Assembly (NCBI GenBank): GCA_023079485.1
Contig: CM041085.1
Location: 35,201,121 to 35,265,120 of the forward strand
Direction of reading: 5' to 3'
From: Archilochus colubris
Lineage: Eukaryota > Chordata > Aves > Apodiformes > Trochilidae
Length of the DNA stretch: 64,000 bases
The notes under the pieces were generated by a model, which saw only the letters and a program-made list of their open reading frames with translations, was not told the origin of the DNA and ran no database searches. The translations under genes were made by a program, and so were the position numbers. Below are positions 52,211 to 63,529 of this stretch, one piece after another. Position 1 is the first letter of the stretch. Every line of letters begins with the position of its first letter.

Positions 52211-54066
52211 TTCCTCAATGTTACTTAAGTAATTCTCGAACATTAAATCTCATATTATTTTTTTCCCATACTCTGAACATATTCAATCTCCAGGAACCAA
52301 AGCTTCAAATCACAGTTCTTAAATAAGGTTCAACTTGCAGGTACCCTTTAATGATCTGGACATACACAGTGACATCAGTGTGGCCAGTGATGAGATTTAC
52401 TGTTCTCAAGTCAGCACCGTCAAGAGAGCATTTTACTGTTTTTTCAAGCAGTTACATGTGACAAGGTATGAGGACAAAATATATATGCACTAGCACATTT
52501 ATTGTGCTAACTATTATTAGTTTTCAACAATTGTGGGTTACATAAGGAAGTGTCACACATCTCAGGCACCGAAATATCCTGTTCTGTACATCTGCTTATG
52601 GCTGGCCCAGAGTTAAAACACATAGTGGGTACTACTCATTGTAAAGGAAATTGGAAAGAAAAGAACAATAAGAAATATATAAAAATTAAAGAGGGGATCA
52701 GAGATTCATCTGAGAATATTTCTTATACCATACACTATGTTCATGAGTAGACACTTTGGAAAAGGGCAACATTAAAACTCTGAAAAATCAATTGGCTGAA
52801 TTAAAAACATCTTAACAAAGAAAAAAATAAAATTATTCCATTTTTTATAAAAAAATGAGTGAATCAGCAGACTTATCACCCTCAGTAGTTCTACTGGAAA
52901 TGAGATACTGAGAGAAGAAGCCATTTACATCCTTCTGTGGAAAGGTATCTATTTGCATACATGCAGACCAGTTAGCACAATACAGGTGAAGTCCTAAATT
53001 TTTATAATTTTTTTCCCTTTCAGACTCTAAAATTGAATTATATGAGAAATGTTAGTATGCTAATTCCCCTCCTGTACATTTTCCATAACTTTAGTTTGGA
53101 ACCTCAATTGTCTTCAGATAAACTAAGATTTCAAAATTTTGTCGTTCTCTGTTCCATCACTTCACAAGCAAGACATCTGTCTTAAAAGTGACTTCAAGTT
53201 TTTCCTCTGTACAATGAATAGCAAATCTATGCCCAATTCTATATTGCCTTCATCTTTAGGATTTCCAAAGTAAACAACAACAGCAAACTCCATGGGAGCA
53301 GCAGTTTGGTAGAGAACTTGTTTATTGTTACTCGGCTTCTGAGCCAGGTTGATACTGCTGAGAATGAGGGGAAAAGATCACATTGTGTTCCACCAAATCA
53401 TGACCCAGTGAGTTTCAGGCTAATTTCAAACATTCTGAAGTTTCAGGGAGGCTGATTTATGTTAAATTGACTCTCCCTAGTGCTAATCTGATTAATCCAG
53501 TTTTACTGTTGCGAACGGATGGATTAGTATAAAGAGATCAGCAGGGGAGTTAAGAAAATGGCTTGGCATATTTCAGATTCTCTTCTGTTCCACTGATTTT
53601 TATATGCAAACACAAAATACAAGTCAGGACCAATTTCCGTTCAAAGCTGTGAAAGTTGTGAAAGTCCAACTATTCACATGCAGTTTCTGAGTTCAGATTT
53701 TTCCTACTGTGATGGTTGATTATGTATATGCTCAAGTTTGTTCTAAACACAACAGTAAATAAATAAGCACAAATGTCAGCAGTATCTACAGCCTCAGGGA
53801 TCCCATCCTCTCAAATTATTATCTCCAAAGACTTCCCTTTTAGGTTAATGTCACATGGACACCTTTAAATCAATCTTACTGAGCTCCTCACTAATAGTTT
53901 CAATGTCAAGATGTTTTCCAATGAAGAATGTATAAATCAACACAATTATCAAGAGAAAAGACACAGGAGGAAGTAGTGTACTGAAACCTTTCTCATGTTC
54001 ATAGAGATTATAATCATGTTCATATTGAAAGTTCTGTCATATGTTTCCTATCTGTCATATATCGTT
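52211..54066. other. unique AT-rich DNA, no gene seen
   Basis: No recognisable coding segment or repeat. Confidence 0.6.
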
Positions 54067-54135
54067 TGATCCTGCCCACAGCAGGGAACCAGATGATCTG
54101 TAAGGTCCCTTTCAAACTAAACAATTCCATGAAAT
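54067..54135 (+). mobile_element. CR1 LINE, 3' terminal scrap
   Basis: GCAGGGAACCAGATGATCTG, then TAAGGTCCCTTTCAAAC and ACAATTCCATGAAAT, read in the plus direction as a worn copy of the CR1 3' end. In consensus that is a GGACTAGATGATCT block, AGGTCCCTTCCAACC and an ATTCTATGA-type end. Only about 70 bp survive. Confidence 0.82.
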
Positions 54136-56526
54136 ATTTCAGGCAGATGTAAGATCATTAAACATTAGAAAGTACTGCATACTTAGTACCTGAATAATCT
54201 TTATAACAATATAAAAAAACGCAGTGCAAATCTGCAATCTACTGTTGTTGCAGAAGCATCAATTATCTAATGCAGTAAATGTCATTTGAGATGGAAGCAT
54301 AAACAAGAAACCTGCTGGGGACACACAGTTCTCAGTTTTCTTTCCTTCACTAGTGACTGCAATATGCACACATATCTGCAATTGACTATACGCTTTAGTC
54401 CATAAAAAGAAAAAAATCCCTCATAGTATTTGCTATTTCTGGCATGTTTTACTTTTTTTCATTGGACTTAGAAGTAAAAGCATCTCTGCCCTAGTAGGCA
54501 AAGGCCCCAAATCCTCTGATATTTTTGTCACATTTGAAAATAATTTATTCTTTGGCTTTTTTTCTATGCTATTTCCAGGTTTGTTACAAACTCCACTGGC
54601 AAGTCTTGAAGTAAGGGTGAAGTATACACATCTATAAACGTACACATATATCAACAATCCTGAATTCCTCAAGGACACCTCTATGGTTAGGAATCTTGGT
54701 GTGCTCAGCATTATACAAACAAATGACACAAAGAAAACTCCTAGCTGGAAAATACAGATGCAAATCAGTGATGCTGGAATAAATGATGTATCTGTATTAT
54801 ATCACAGTACCTATAGGCACAAAGAAAGAAAAACTCCAGTCTGTCAGTTTTTTAAAAGTTCTCAAAGAGCACATCTATAACAATAATGTTTCGATAACTG
54901 TAACTCAGCTAAAACTAAAATTAAACCCTGGTGAAATATTAACCATAGATCCAGACCATGAAGATGCCAAGATTCCCTCAAGAGACAGGAGGTAAATGTA
55001 TTAACACTTGCAACAACTTGTTCTTATATCAATATATCTCCAAAACAAAGCATTTAAAAAATAAAGCAACCTGTAGATTAAATGATATATTTTGTATTGT
55101 TTGGTATTTTTATAATTTCCCTGACATGGAAAATATGAGGCAAATTAAAAAAAGATACTGATATGAAAAAGTGCCTTTGAAATGAACTCGTAAATCATAT
55201 AATTATCCTTTTAATCATTTAGAAAGCAAAAATATCACTTCAAGGAACACTTTCCTGTGAAAAAAAATTTTAAAAATTTCTTCAAAAATTAGCCATCACA
55301 GTCTTTCACATGCAACCTATACATTTTACAGATTAAAAGATGAGATAGCACTAGAGGACTGTAGTGAGATCACATAATGCTTTTTAAAATGTTTCTCAAT
55401 CTAACTGAAATAAATTTTATAATTAACTTTTCATACTTGCTTGCCTAAAAAATGGTTCTCCCTATCTTGCACCACACTATCCATTTTCCTAAACTACAGG
55501 CCGAAAGTTTATGGCACTTCCATACTATGATATCAACCATAATCTAATAAAAATCAAGCAAACCTTTGTCACTGGTGGCAGGAAAAAAGTGGGCTAGGTA
55601 TATATGAACATTTGGATTTTCAAAGAAGCAAGTTAAAACTTTTTTTTTCCTTGAGCTTTCAACTTCAGAAGTCTGTTAAAAAGTATAATTTCAGAAAAAC
55701 ATTGAAAATTAAAGTAAGTAGCAAGGAAGCATTTATTAGCCTCACTGGTGTATTTTATAATAATGTTAAATGACTGTTTAAAGTAATGAGAAAAATAGAA
55801 TTGACATATCCTGGTCATATCCTGGTGTGGTTAACTCAGATTAAATTCTGTCAATTCATTTTCTATTAAAACATTGTTTCTCAGTAGCTCTATCTGAAAA
55901 ATGACTCAGCTTTTGCAGCCCTAAGAGAAATTTGGAAGGACTGAGGAACAATTAAGTAAGCTTTCTTCACATTTGTCTTTTATATTTCATTACACTGAGA
56001 GTTCAAACTATTTCTTTGCATCTTAGCAAGAAAATTAGTTTAGCTTGATTTGAAAATTTACATACTCCTTAATCCTGAATTTATAGACAGGACTTCTAAT
56101 TTATTCTGTGAGGTAAAGATCATGGTCTCTAAGTAAAGACATTTGCTTCAGTTTAACCTATACAGGCAGTATCAATAAATATGTGGAGTCCTCATGAATT
56201 TTTCAGGCAGACTTAAATAAGAAGTACACTTATATGCATGCTCCCTATATATTAGCAAGTTGTATCATACACTTTATGCTGTACTTACTGTATCATGATG
56301 CAGCTACAGCCATAAAGATATAGACTGCCACAGCCTACTTGTGCACTGCTTCCTCCTCAGATAATCAGAAAACAAATCTGGCTTCATAATGTAGTCACTC
56401 CATGAAAATTCTCTCAAACAGAAGCTAACACACATTAACATTAGTAAGCCATTAAATGAGATTCCAGAAACCTTAGGTTCCTTCTTCATTAGATGACTTA
56501 AAATCTACAAAATGACAGAAGTTAAC
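54136..56526. other. unique AT-rich DNA, no gene seen
   Basis: Plus-strand frames at 54,683-54,880, 54,783-54,995 and 54,958-55,161 overlap in different frames, without domains. The sequence is A-rich around 55,255-55,290. Confidence 0.55.
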
Positions 56527-57945
56527 TCAAGGGGTTAAAAACTCCTTTATGTTATGTGTGCAAAAAGAGGAGAAGGGGAACGAGAATAAAGCTCTGTTTG
56601 TGGAAGAGTGGAAATTTAAAAACTGATACTTCCCAAAGAATGTTCTGAAATTATGTGTCTGTAGGGCATTTAAAATAAAAAAATCCATTAATAACATGGT
56701 TTCTGTTGTTGAAGTGTCTATTATGAAGCTCAGGCTGCGTGAAATCCTGTCTCTCCACAAGAGAGATATGACAGGCTTGTCAGGAGGAATAGGAGATGGC
56801 TGAAGATGGATATGTGCTGCCCTGTTGACAAGTAGTGGGGACAGGCAAGGAGATGGATCAGTAAAAATTTCCATTAAATCAAGAAAAACACAACTTGCCC
56901 CTAACATCACCTCTGATAGTTTCTTAGACCAGCTGCTTCCCTGACACCCTACTGAGGAACAAATTGCTTTCCTAGCAGGACATTTGGACACTCCTGCATT
57001 AATAGATATGGATCCCAGCATGCCAAGCCAAGCAAGAAGGCAATTTAATATGAGCAACACTGTCATCTCAATTTAGGACAACAGTTAGGATGCCCTACAG
57101 GGCATTGCAACAGCTTCTAGAAGTACACAGTGTAAGACATTCTTTCTGTCTTAGGGCTACAGAAAGCTGGTATTTCCAGTAAATAGCCAAGCCAAGGAGA
57201 ATGGATAATGTAAAAGCACAGATGACAACAGCATTGTACTGTCTAGGAGCATCAGTTTCAATCCAAAGGCCTTTCATTTCTGTAGTGAACTGCAGAAAAT
57301 TTGCAGGGAAGGAAAAGAGAAAAAACCTTGAGGAGACAGGAATAACACTAGGTGGCAGGCATTTCTCTTCCAAGTGGAGGTAAATTTCATGACAAAAAAT
57401 TTAGCCAGTACAGATAGCTGTCTAGCATAACAGTGTACTAGTGCTAAGCAGGAGGATACACAGAGAAACTCTGAATATTTGCTAAATGCATTTAAAACCT
57501 GTAGTAATTTTCTGTAATCATGCTTTTATTTTTGCACAAGTGCACTCTCCATTGCAATTTCCAGCTACGTGTGAACAGGAGAATAAAGTGGACATGTCAT
57601 ACTTTGGAAATAGTGGGCAGTATAGGTGGGTTAAAGTTTTCATGCCTAAAGTTTTCATGCAAGAAAGGATTGAGGATTCCCTGAGTTACCAGCACCTGTG
57701 TTCCTGCAATTCTGGAGTCTTTTGATGAGGCGATGATTCCTTGATTGTATGTGGTAAGAGAAGAGAAGGATGAATTGTGGAATCATCTGATGAAGAGGAT
57801 AGCAAGACCTTTTCTGAATCTGCCTCTTTGGAGAGACAGTCTCTTGGAAAGTCCTCCACATCTAACATTGCCGATAAACTGCCTTGGAAGGCAGCTTCCG
57901 AAGGAAGTTGAAAACTCAGGACTTTTGGAGGAGACTTAGAGGTGA
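56527..57945 (-). other. cluster of unassigned open frames with exon-like features
   Basis: Three minus-strand open segments lie close together. (1) 57,686-57,945 is open after a plausible acceptor (CCTTTCACTGTTAG). Its product is acidic and Ser-rich, with the run SSSSDDS, like a cytoplasmic tail. (2) 57,095-57,289 is open after a strong acceptor: a long pyrimidine stretch ending TTTTCTGCAG. It encodes FTTEMKGLWIETDAPRQ, then a hydrophobic run of about 19 residues (NAVVICAFTLSILLGLAIY) and WKYQL, which looks like a membrane segment. (3) 56,527-57,066 has 179 codons, the longest frame in the window, with a hydrophobic start (MTVLLILNCLLAWLGMLG). I recognise none of them. The order (tail before membrane segment) does not fit one simple gene, and clear donor sites are lacking. 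Confidence 0.18.
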
Positions 57946-58553
57946 CTAACAGTGAAAGGGCATGAGAAAATGGGTGCCTTCACTGGGAAAAAGGAGGTGC
58001 TTACTCTATGGGTTGTACAAAGATCAGATCTACATGGTAGATAAAGCAGAAGCTGTGACCCCTTACATATCTGGATATCTTGATCAAGGATGCTTTAGAG
58101 AAAGTATCTCCTGTCCAACTATCCATCCCAGTTTTGCAAGTCAAATTCCATCTCACTTGGTCCATCTCCAAGCATGGTTCAAGTACACTGTAATTCAAAA
58201 TACTTCTACCAGCAGTGCAGGCTCACCTTCCTGCTCACTTGGGAGCTCCTGAAACTGCTCACCTGTGCATGAAAATGCATGTCCCTTGGTACCACTACAA
58301 AGTTACAACATGTTCAGAGGTCTAATCAGTATCAGGAAGACCTTACAGAAAGATTTGCTTCCCAAAGAAAGACATGATCAACACTAAATATACTGCTTCA
58401 AATTTTCTAAGTGATCATGGGGTTTCATAGAGGTGCTGAGGATAAGTATTGTTCTCTGTATTCAAGGGATCTGCTCAAAGTTTCCTCCAACTGGATCATC
58501 TGCCACACCATATAAACACAATATGAACAGAAAGAGCAGCATTGTTTTTTTTT
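57946..58553. other. unique DNA, no gene supported
   Basis: A 96-codon plus-strand frame (57,962-58,252) and an overlapping minus-strand frame (58,001-58,198) show no domain. A T-run (58,545-58,553) abuts the 76-bp repeat. A tandem TAAAGTTTTCATGC doublet lies just below this stretch, at 57,632-57,660. Confidence 0.5.
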
Positions 58554-58629
58554 ATTTAGTTGGCCCATTGCAAAGCCAGCTAATGATGCAAGGGAGCTGT
58601 AGTACATTAGAGAAGGAAGAGGATGTGAT
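58554..58629. repeat. unrecognised 76-bp element, copy 1
   Basis: Starts ATTTAGTTGGCCCATTGC and ends GAAGGAAGAGGATGTGAT. It matches the copy at 63,671-63,746 over its full 76 bp with no gap and about eight substitutions. TTAGTTGGC and GCCAGCTAA can form a 9-bp stem with one G-U pair in the RNA form. On the minus strand the hairpin lies at the 3' end and is followed by a run of nine A, which could be a tail. I see no clear target duplication for this copy. Family unknown. Confidence 0.85.
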
Positions 58630-59940
58630 TAATTGTTGATTGCAATGCCAAAAATGGGATTCCCTGGCTTTACTGGTAGCTTGGTTGTTGGAAGCTGTTT
58701 CTGGTCTCCTATGTGTCAAATGTGTTAGACAGATGGTGTAATTCAGTGCCCTATAACTTTAAATTGATCTTAGGTAGAGTGAAGAATACGTAACTGTGGA
58801 AGTAGTCATTGCTTGGAAGCCCCTCCAAAACCCCAAAGCATTATTAAGATTATGATAGTAATAAAAAAAAAGCCATCCAAATATTAGAAGCCACAGAGTT
58901 AACCAACTGTGAAATTATGCCATAAAATTTAACAGCTACCCTTCTTAGAGGGGAAATGGCTACACATTCACTGTTTGCTTTATCTTCTCTGAGCTCAGCT
59001 CTTCTTGAAATTGTCTTCTTGTGTAAGAAAACTAATCAGCTGCTTGTTAAAACATTTTAGGATGAGCAGCAGCTACTCCTTTCCTCAATCTTGAAATACT
59101 GTCACATGCAAAATGACACTATGTATGACAGGAAACAACACTCTGTTCTCTTTACTGCTGATACTGCCAGGCTTTTCACCCATTGCTTCAAAGCACATGA
59201 AATCAAACAGCTCAGAAAATAAATCAAAGCAGTACTCACTCTAGATAGCCAAGATGTCAAGAAATGATCTTCCCATTTCTTTCACTGACAAACCCAGATT
59301 CAAAAATACAAAACCAGAAACATCTGAAGCAACATTTTCAGGATACATCTAATAATGAAAACTGTGAACTGTAAATTTCAATGATTTTACTGGAAAGACC
59401 TTGTGCAGTTCTTATCTGTACAGAGCTCTTTACAGAGGTTGCTTGTATGCACAAGAACAGGCAGTTAACATGTTAAGTTATTCCATCCCTGTCCTTCAAT
59501 CTTATTGACAGCTTACTTAATTGGTCACTATTTTCATTTCCTTCATCCACTATTGAGTGCTAAACAATCCAGTACAAGTTCTAATGACATGACATCCACA
59601 GTTAAAGTGTGCTGTATGATGGTACAACTGAACATAGATAACATATCTGCTTGATCTGACTGCACCTGTCATGGTCAGAAAGAATAGGCTCTGTTAATGA
59701 AAAAAACCTATTAGTTTTAAACCAAACAGCAAGCCAGAAAGATGAGTCTCTGGCTTTTTAACTGTCCATTCTAATTTTTCTTCACTATGTGAAGTTTTCA
59801 GGTTTAAAAGAGTACAAAGGAAAAAAGCTTTCCAAGACAAGTCATGAGAGATCAGCTCTAAAAAAGGCTACAAATGAACAGCTAATAATTCTTTAGAAAA
59901 GATTCTTCACACCTGACTGAAAAGCATGCAAGGAGGTCCT
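58630..59940. other. unique AT-rich DNA, no gene seen
   Basis: No coding segment or repeat family recognised. Confidence 0.6.
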
Positions 59941-59991
59941 ATAATAATAATAATAATAATAATAACAATAACAATAATAATAATAATAATA

Positions 59992-60062
<71 letters not shown>
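59941..60062. repeat. (AAT)n-(ATT)n palindromic microsatellite
   Basis: An AAT-type run of 52 bp switches at 59,992/59,993 (centre AATT) to an ATT-type run of 70 bp. The left arm has two C interruptions (59,966 and 59,972) and the right arm one G (60,031). They are not mirror-placed, so the arms have mutated separately. The whole can fold into a long hairpin or cruciform. Confidence 0.97.
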
Positions 60063-60474
60063 CTTGGACCCACTGTGAATTGCTTAGAATATAAAAAAAT
60101 CAAAGCAGACTACCAGATGAATGGAAGTAGCCAATGCCAGAAGTGACATGAAGACAAAAGGAAACTCACAGTTAAGATTCCCATTAGTCTTTTCCTTCTC
60201 TGTGATGATCAAAGTTGTAAATACTAATCACAATTACTTTATCAGAAATAATCATAATGTCACCTAATGTTTGTTAAATATTAATATATTTATTTTCAGA
60301 ATCTGAGTTTCTAGGGATTTTTCGAGGGATATTACTTGCAAGGCACACCACTATATTTTGGAAACCAAAAAATAGATCTTTTTCAGATGGATGAGAAAAA
60401 AACCCATGCTTTAACATGTTTCATTGGATGTAAGTCAAATGCATGATTTGATACAAAACTAAGAATTTCACTAA
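60063..60474. other. unique AT-rich DNA, no gene seen
   Basis: Spacer between the microsatellite and the LTR insertion, with nothing recognised. Confidence 0.6.
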
Positions 60475-60479
60475 ATTCC
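60475..60479 (+). repeat. target-site duplication, left (ATTCC)
   Basis: ATTCC directly before the LTR start is repeated exactly at 61,296-61,300, directly after the LTR end. Confidence 0.93.
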
Positions 60480-60804
60480 TGTCCTGGTTTGGGCCAGGAT
60501 AAAGGTGATTTTCTGTCTTGTACTTTTGCTTTTAGCTAAGTCTCTTGTAAGTAGTTGCACTTGCTGAAATTAACAGCAAGTTTCTCAGACAGTGTGTGCT
60601 TCTAGGATTGATAACACTTGATGTTTATAGTTACTGCTAGAGACTGGTGTGCAGAGCCAAGGACACTGCTCAGCTCTGAGGAAAACATTTTACTGTCCAG
60701 GAGGATAAAGAGGTCCCACCTGAGTCCTCCTTTGGGGAGGAACAGACAAGATAGATGCCAGAATTGACCAAACAGAGTATTCCATCCCATATACGTCACA
60801 CTCA

Positions 60805-60811
60805 GTATAAA
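60805..60811 (+). promoter_or_regulatory. TATA-like box of the LTR promoter
   Basis: TATAAAT within CAGTATAAATTTG lies about 325 bp into the LTR. Transcription would be expected to start roughly 25-30 bp downstream, near 60,835. It may still act as a promoter, but nothing shows that it does. Confidence 0.6.
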
Positions 60812-60847
60812 TTTGAGGCATCACGAGGGCCGAGCCAGATCTTTTCC

Positions 60848-60887
60848 GGATTTCCAGATTTCCAGACTTCTCGATTTCCTGATTTCC
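60848..60887 (+). repeat. five tandem 8-bp units in the LTR
   Basis: GGATTTCC, AGATTTCC, AGACTTCT, CGATTTCC and TGATTTCC follow one another without gaps, just downstream of the expected start site. A C/T-rich stretch comes next. Confidence 0.88.
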
Positions 60888-61157
60888 CTTCCTCCCTTCC
60901 TTACCCGGCATCCTGGAAGGATCCCTTCCATTCGTCTGCCTGTGGTCCTGATCCGTGCCAGCCCATATCTGTGTGTTCCTGCCTCCGGTTCCCGACTGCT
61001 GCCGACTCCAGGAGTCCAGCCTGGACTTTCCCAGGGCTGCCCTACAGCCTCGGTGGTGACGTGAGAGTTACTGGGGAAAGGGGGGAGGAATGTGGTTTCC
61101 ATTTTCCTGTATATTTGTATATATTTAGTAATTTTACCTATTTATCATTACTGTTTC

Positions 61158-61163
61158 ATTAAA
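61158..61163 (+). terminator. polyadenylation signal of the LTR
   Basis: ATTAAA is followed by GTTGTGTAGTTTAGTTT, a GT-rich downstream element. This marks the R/U5 boundary about 20 bp later. Confidence 0.65.
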
Positions 61164-61295
61164 GTTGTGTAGTTTAGTTTCCAACCCATAAGTCTCTCTC
61201 CCTTATTCTCTCTCCTTTCTTTATCAAGGAGAGAGAGATTAATAGAGAGCGTCTGTTATTCGGTTTAATCGCCGGGCCAGTGTTAAACCGTGACA

Positions 61296-61300
61296 ATTCC
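61296..61300 (+). repeat. target-site duplication, right (ATTCC)
   Basis: Exact repeat of 60,475-60,479, directly after the CA end of the LTR. Confidence 0.93.
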
Positions 61301-63529
61301 TAAATACATTTTCTATCTTATAACAAATGTTTAGTCTCCCTGGTATAAGTTAGACAGAAGGTTCTGGATGCTCTTAATATTTCTGTGCAATTTCCATCAA
61401 TTGTTCATAGGTTTTGCATATGTGCAAAAACGCCTTCATAACTTATTCAAGAAGCTGTGAAAAAATAAGTTGACTCCTATTAGCTGCCACTCAAATAATT
61501 CTGCAACTTCCATTTATCATAATGTTCCTTTGGCAATGGCAAAAACTGCCATAACTTTAACATCAAAATATATTAAATAAAAAGTGGAACTGAACTTGAT
61601 TTTATAATATTTTTTTTAAATCTGGTTTGAGTGACTATTTTAAACACGCCTCATAATTCAAGGAAGCTGAGATATGAACAATTTGACACTCCTAGAATCC
61701 TGATATTTTTCCTTACTCATCTTCTCATCATTTGCAAATTAAAAGGTCTGGATAAAAGAAGTCTGAGAAGCAGGAATATATAAAAAAATTAATGACAGTC
61801 TCATTGAAATTGTATAATGAATACTAAGATAAAACTAAGGTCTATGAAATGACTATGAAGATACTATTCATGACATAAAAGCATTACGAGATAAAATGCT
61901 ATGGAAAACACAGCTTTCCTACAGGAGTATCTCTAAATGAATATGTCTCTGTTGTCTGAAAATGTTCCAAAATCCATCTTTCACTGCATTACATATATGT
62001 GTGTATTGTATTAAATCACAAGAAAGTCTCAATAAAGAGATAAAATAGAGAAACTAGGAAAAATGAATTCAAGGAATTAATGCAACAGGAATGGGGTTAT
62101 TTAAACGCAGTAACAACAATACTTGAGGTAAGTGCTGCATTGAGAAGATTGTACAAGAGGAGAAAATAAACCATACACAAAGAATGGTAAAAGAACACAT
62201 ACACACAGGAAATTAGAGTTCTGAATGAACTGTTAAGTGCTGAAGAATTTAGAATTTATACCACAGATAAAATACGGAGGGAATTAAGTGAATCCAACTG
62301 TACTCAAAAGTTTTAAGATAAATGTGAAATTTAACAAAACAAAACAAAAAAAGGTATTAAAAAAGAGAGAAATTATAGAATTGAAGTACAAAAAGATATG
62401 AAAAACCCACATGCACCTAAATACACATTCACAGTTATGCATCATTAATTGTGAGTAGGCTGGTCCAAAGAAAAGAGAACATAACACTGAAGAACAAGTA
62501 TGCATATAAAGATTTGTGGATCCCCATGACTGTGACTCGTTTCTCCACTTTAATACACAGTCAAGGGAAAATACAATAAAATACTTGTGAAATTTATGAT
62601 GCATATAATGTGAATGACCTTTGCTAAAAGATAATTGAAAGACACAGTGACTGAAACCTTTCCTGATTCTCTTTTATTCTAATATTAATCCTGTATATGG
62701 AGACAGTTGCCTTCATTTCACACAATGCTGTGCCTCATACTCCATAGTTTCCATGAATCACTTGCAGAATAGGTCCAGTTTCAGTGTGGATTTCCCTATG
62801 TCTTATCCAGACTCTACAAAGAGCTGGGAGATAGCTCAAACATTTGAGACCTCTGAAATCATGGACTGTAAGAACTAAACAGATTTCTTTTTAAAATATT
62901 AAGTTGAAGATTTCTTTCCACAGTCATTTTTGAACACAGAGGCTACTTTCTTCTTTGTTATCGCGAAGTATCAGCAGTGTCATTTTATAAGCAGATGGCT
63001 ATTTGAAAGAAGAAGATTATTTAATCAAATTCTGGCAGTGGGAACTCACAAGAGAGGAGAAAGAATTCATGTCACTCTGAGCTAGTCATGGCTTTCTGTA
63101 AAGCAGTATTTAGAAAGCCACCAGGGATATGAACTCTCCTTAGATTTATGTATATTACTTGCTGTCAGCATATAAGCATTCCACAATATTGCACTTATTA
63201 GATTTTAGCTGTTTCAGGTGGCTTCTATTTGGGACTTGGTAATTTTAGGGAAAAGTTTGCCACAGATCAGAATGAGCAGAGTCAAGGAGTTATGGAGAAA
63301 GTTGTTGATCTCACCAATTTACTTTCTTCAAAACCAAGTTGACTGGGAAGATAGTAAAAATACCTTTTTCTTAGGAAAGAAACATTTATAAAATAGACAA
63401 CTTACTTCTTTAACTGAGTCAGAACACCAGAAAGGAAGATAGGACCATTGTTCTGTATCATGTTTCTGCACTGTGCATTTAATTGGTTATTTTGGATTAC
63501 AGGAAATAATTACTGTGATTTATATACCT
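61301..63529. other. unique AT-rich DNA, no gene seen
   Basis: A 106-codon minus-strand frame (62,284-62,604) has a Phe-rich C-terminal half over an A-rich stretch and no domain. Nothing else is supported. Confidence 0.55.

Larger units (their letters stand above)
60480..61295 (+). mobile_element. solo LTR of an avian endogenous retrovirus (ERVL-like by duplication size)
   Basis: The 816-bp unit starts TGTCCTGGTTTGGGCCAGGA and ends TTAAACCGTGACA. The ends are imperfect inverted repeats (TGTCCTGGTTT against the complement TGTCACGGTTT). Exact 5-bp duplications flank it. A TATA-like box lies at 60,805-60,811 and an ATTAAA polyadenylation signal at 61,158-61,163, so the LTR reads in the plus direction with U3, R and U5 in order. 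No gag, pol or env sequence lies on either side, so this is a solo LTR left by recombination between two LTRs. A 5-bp duplication is typical of ERVL, but ERVK-type copies cannot be excluded. Open frames inside it (60,755-61,162 and 60,813-61,064 plus; 60,690-60,911 and 60,821-61,102 minus) are not genes. Confidence 0.95.

Noticed and set aside
51911..52232. Open frames with SLSLSL and THTHTH products
   Set aside because: The repeat peptides come from the TC/AC microsatellite.
59941..60062. CRISPR-like array
   Set aside because: The units are 3 bp with no spacers; it is a microsatellite. No CRISPR-type array occurs in the window.
60755..61162. 135-codon plus-strand open frame and overlapping frames on both strands
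   Set aside because: They lie wholly inside the solo LTR, whose GC-richer sequence has few stops. No retroviral protein is encoded there.
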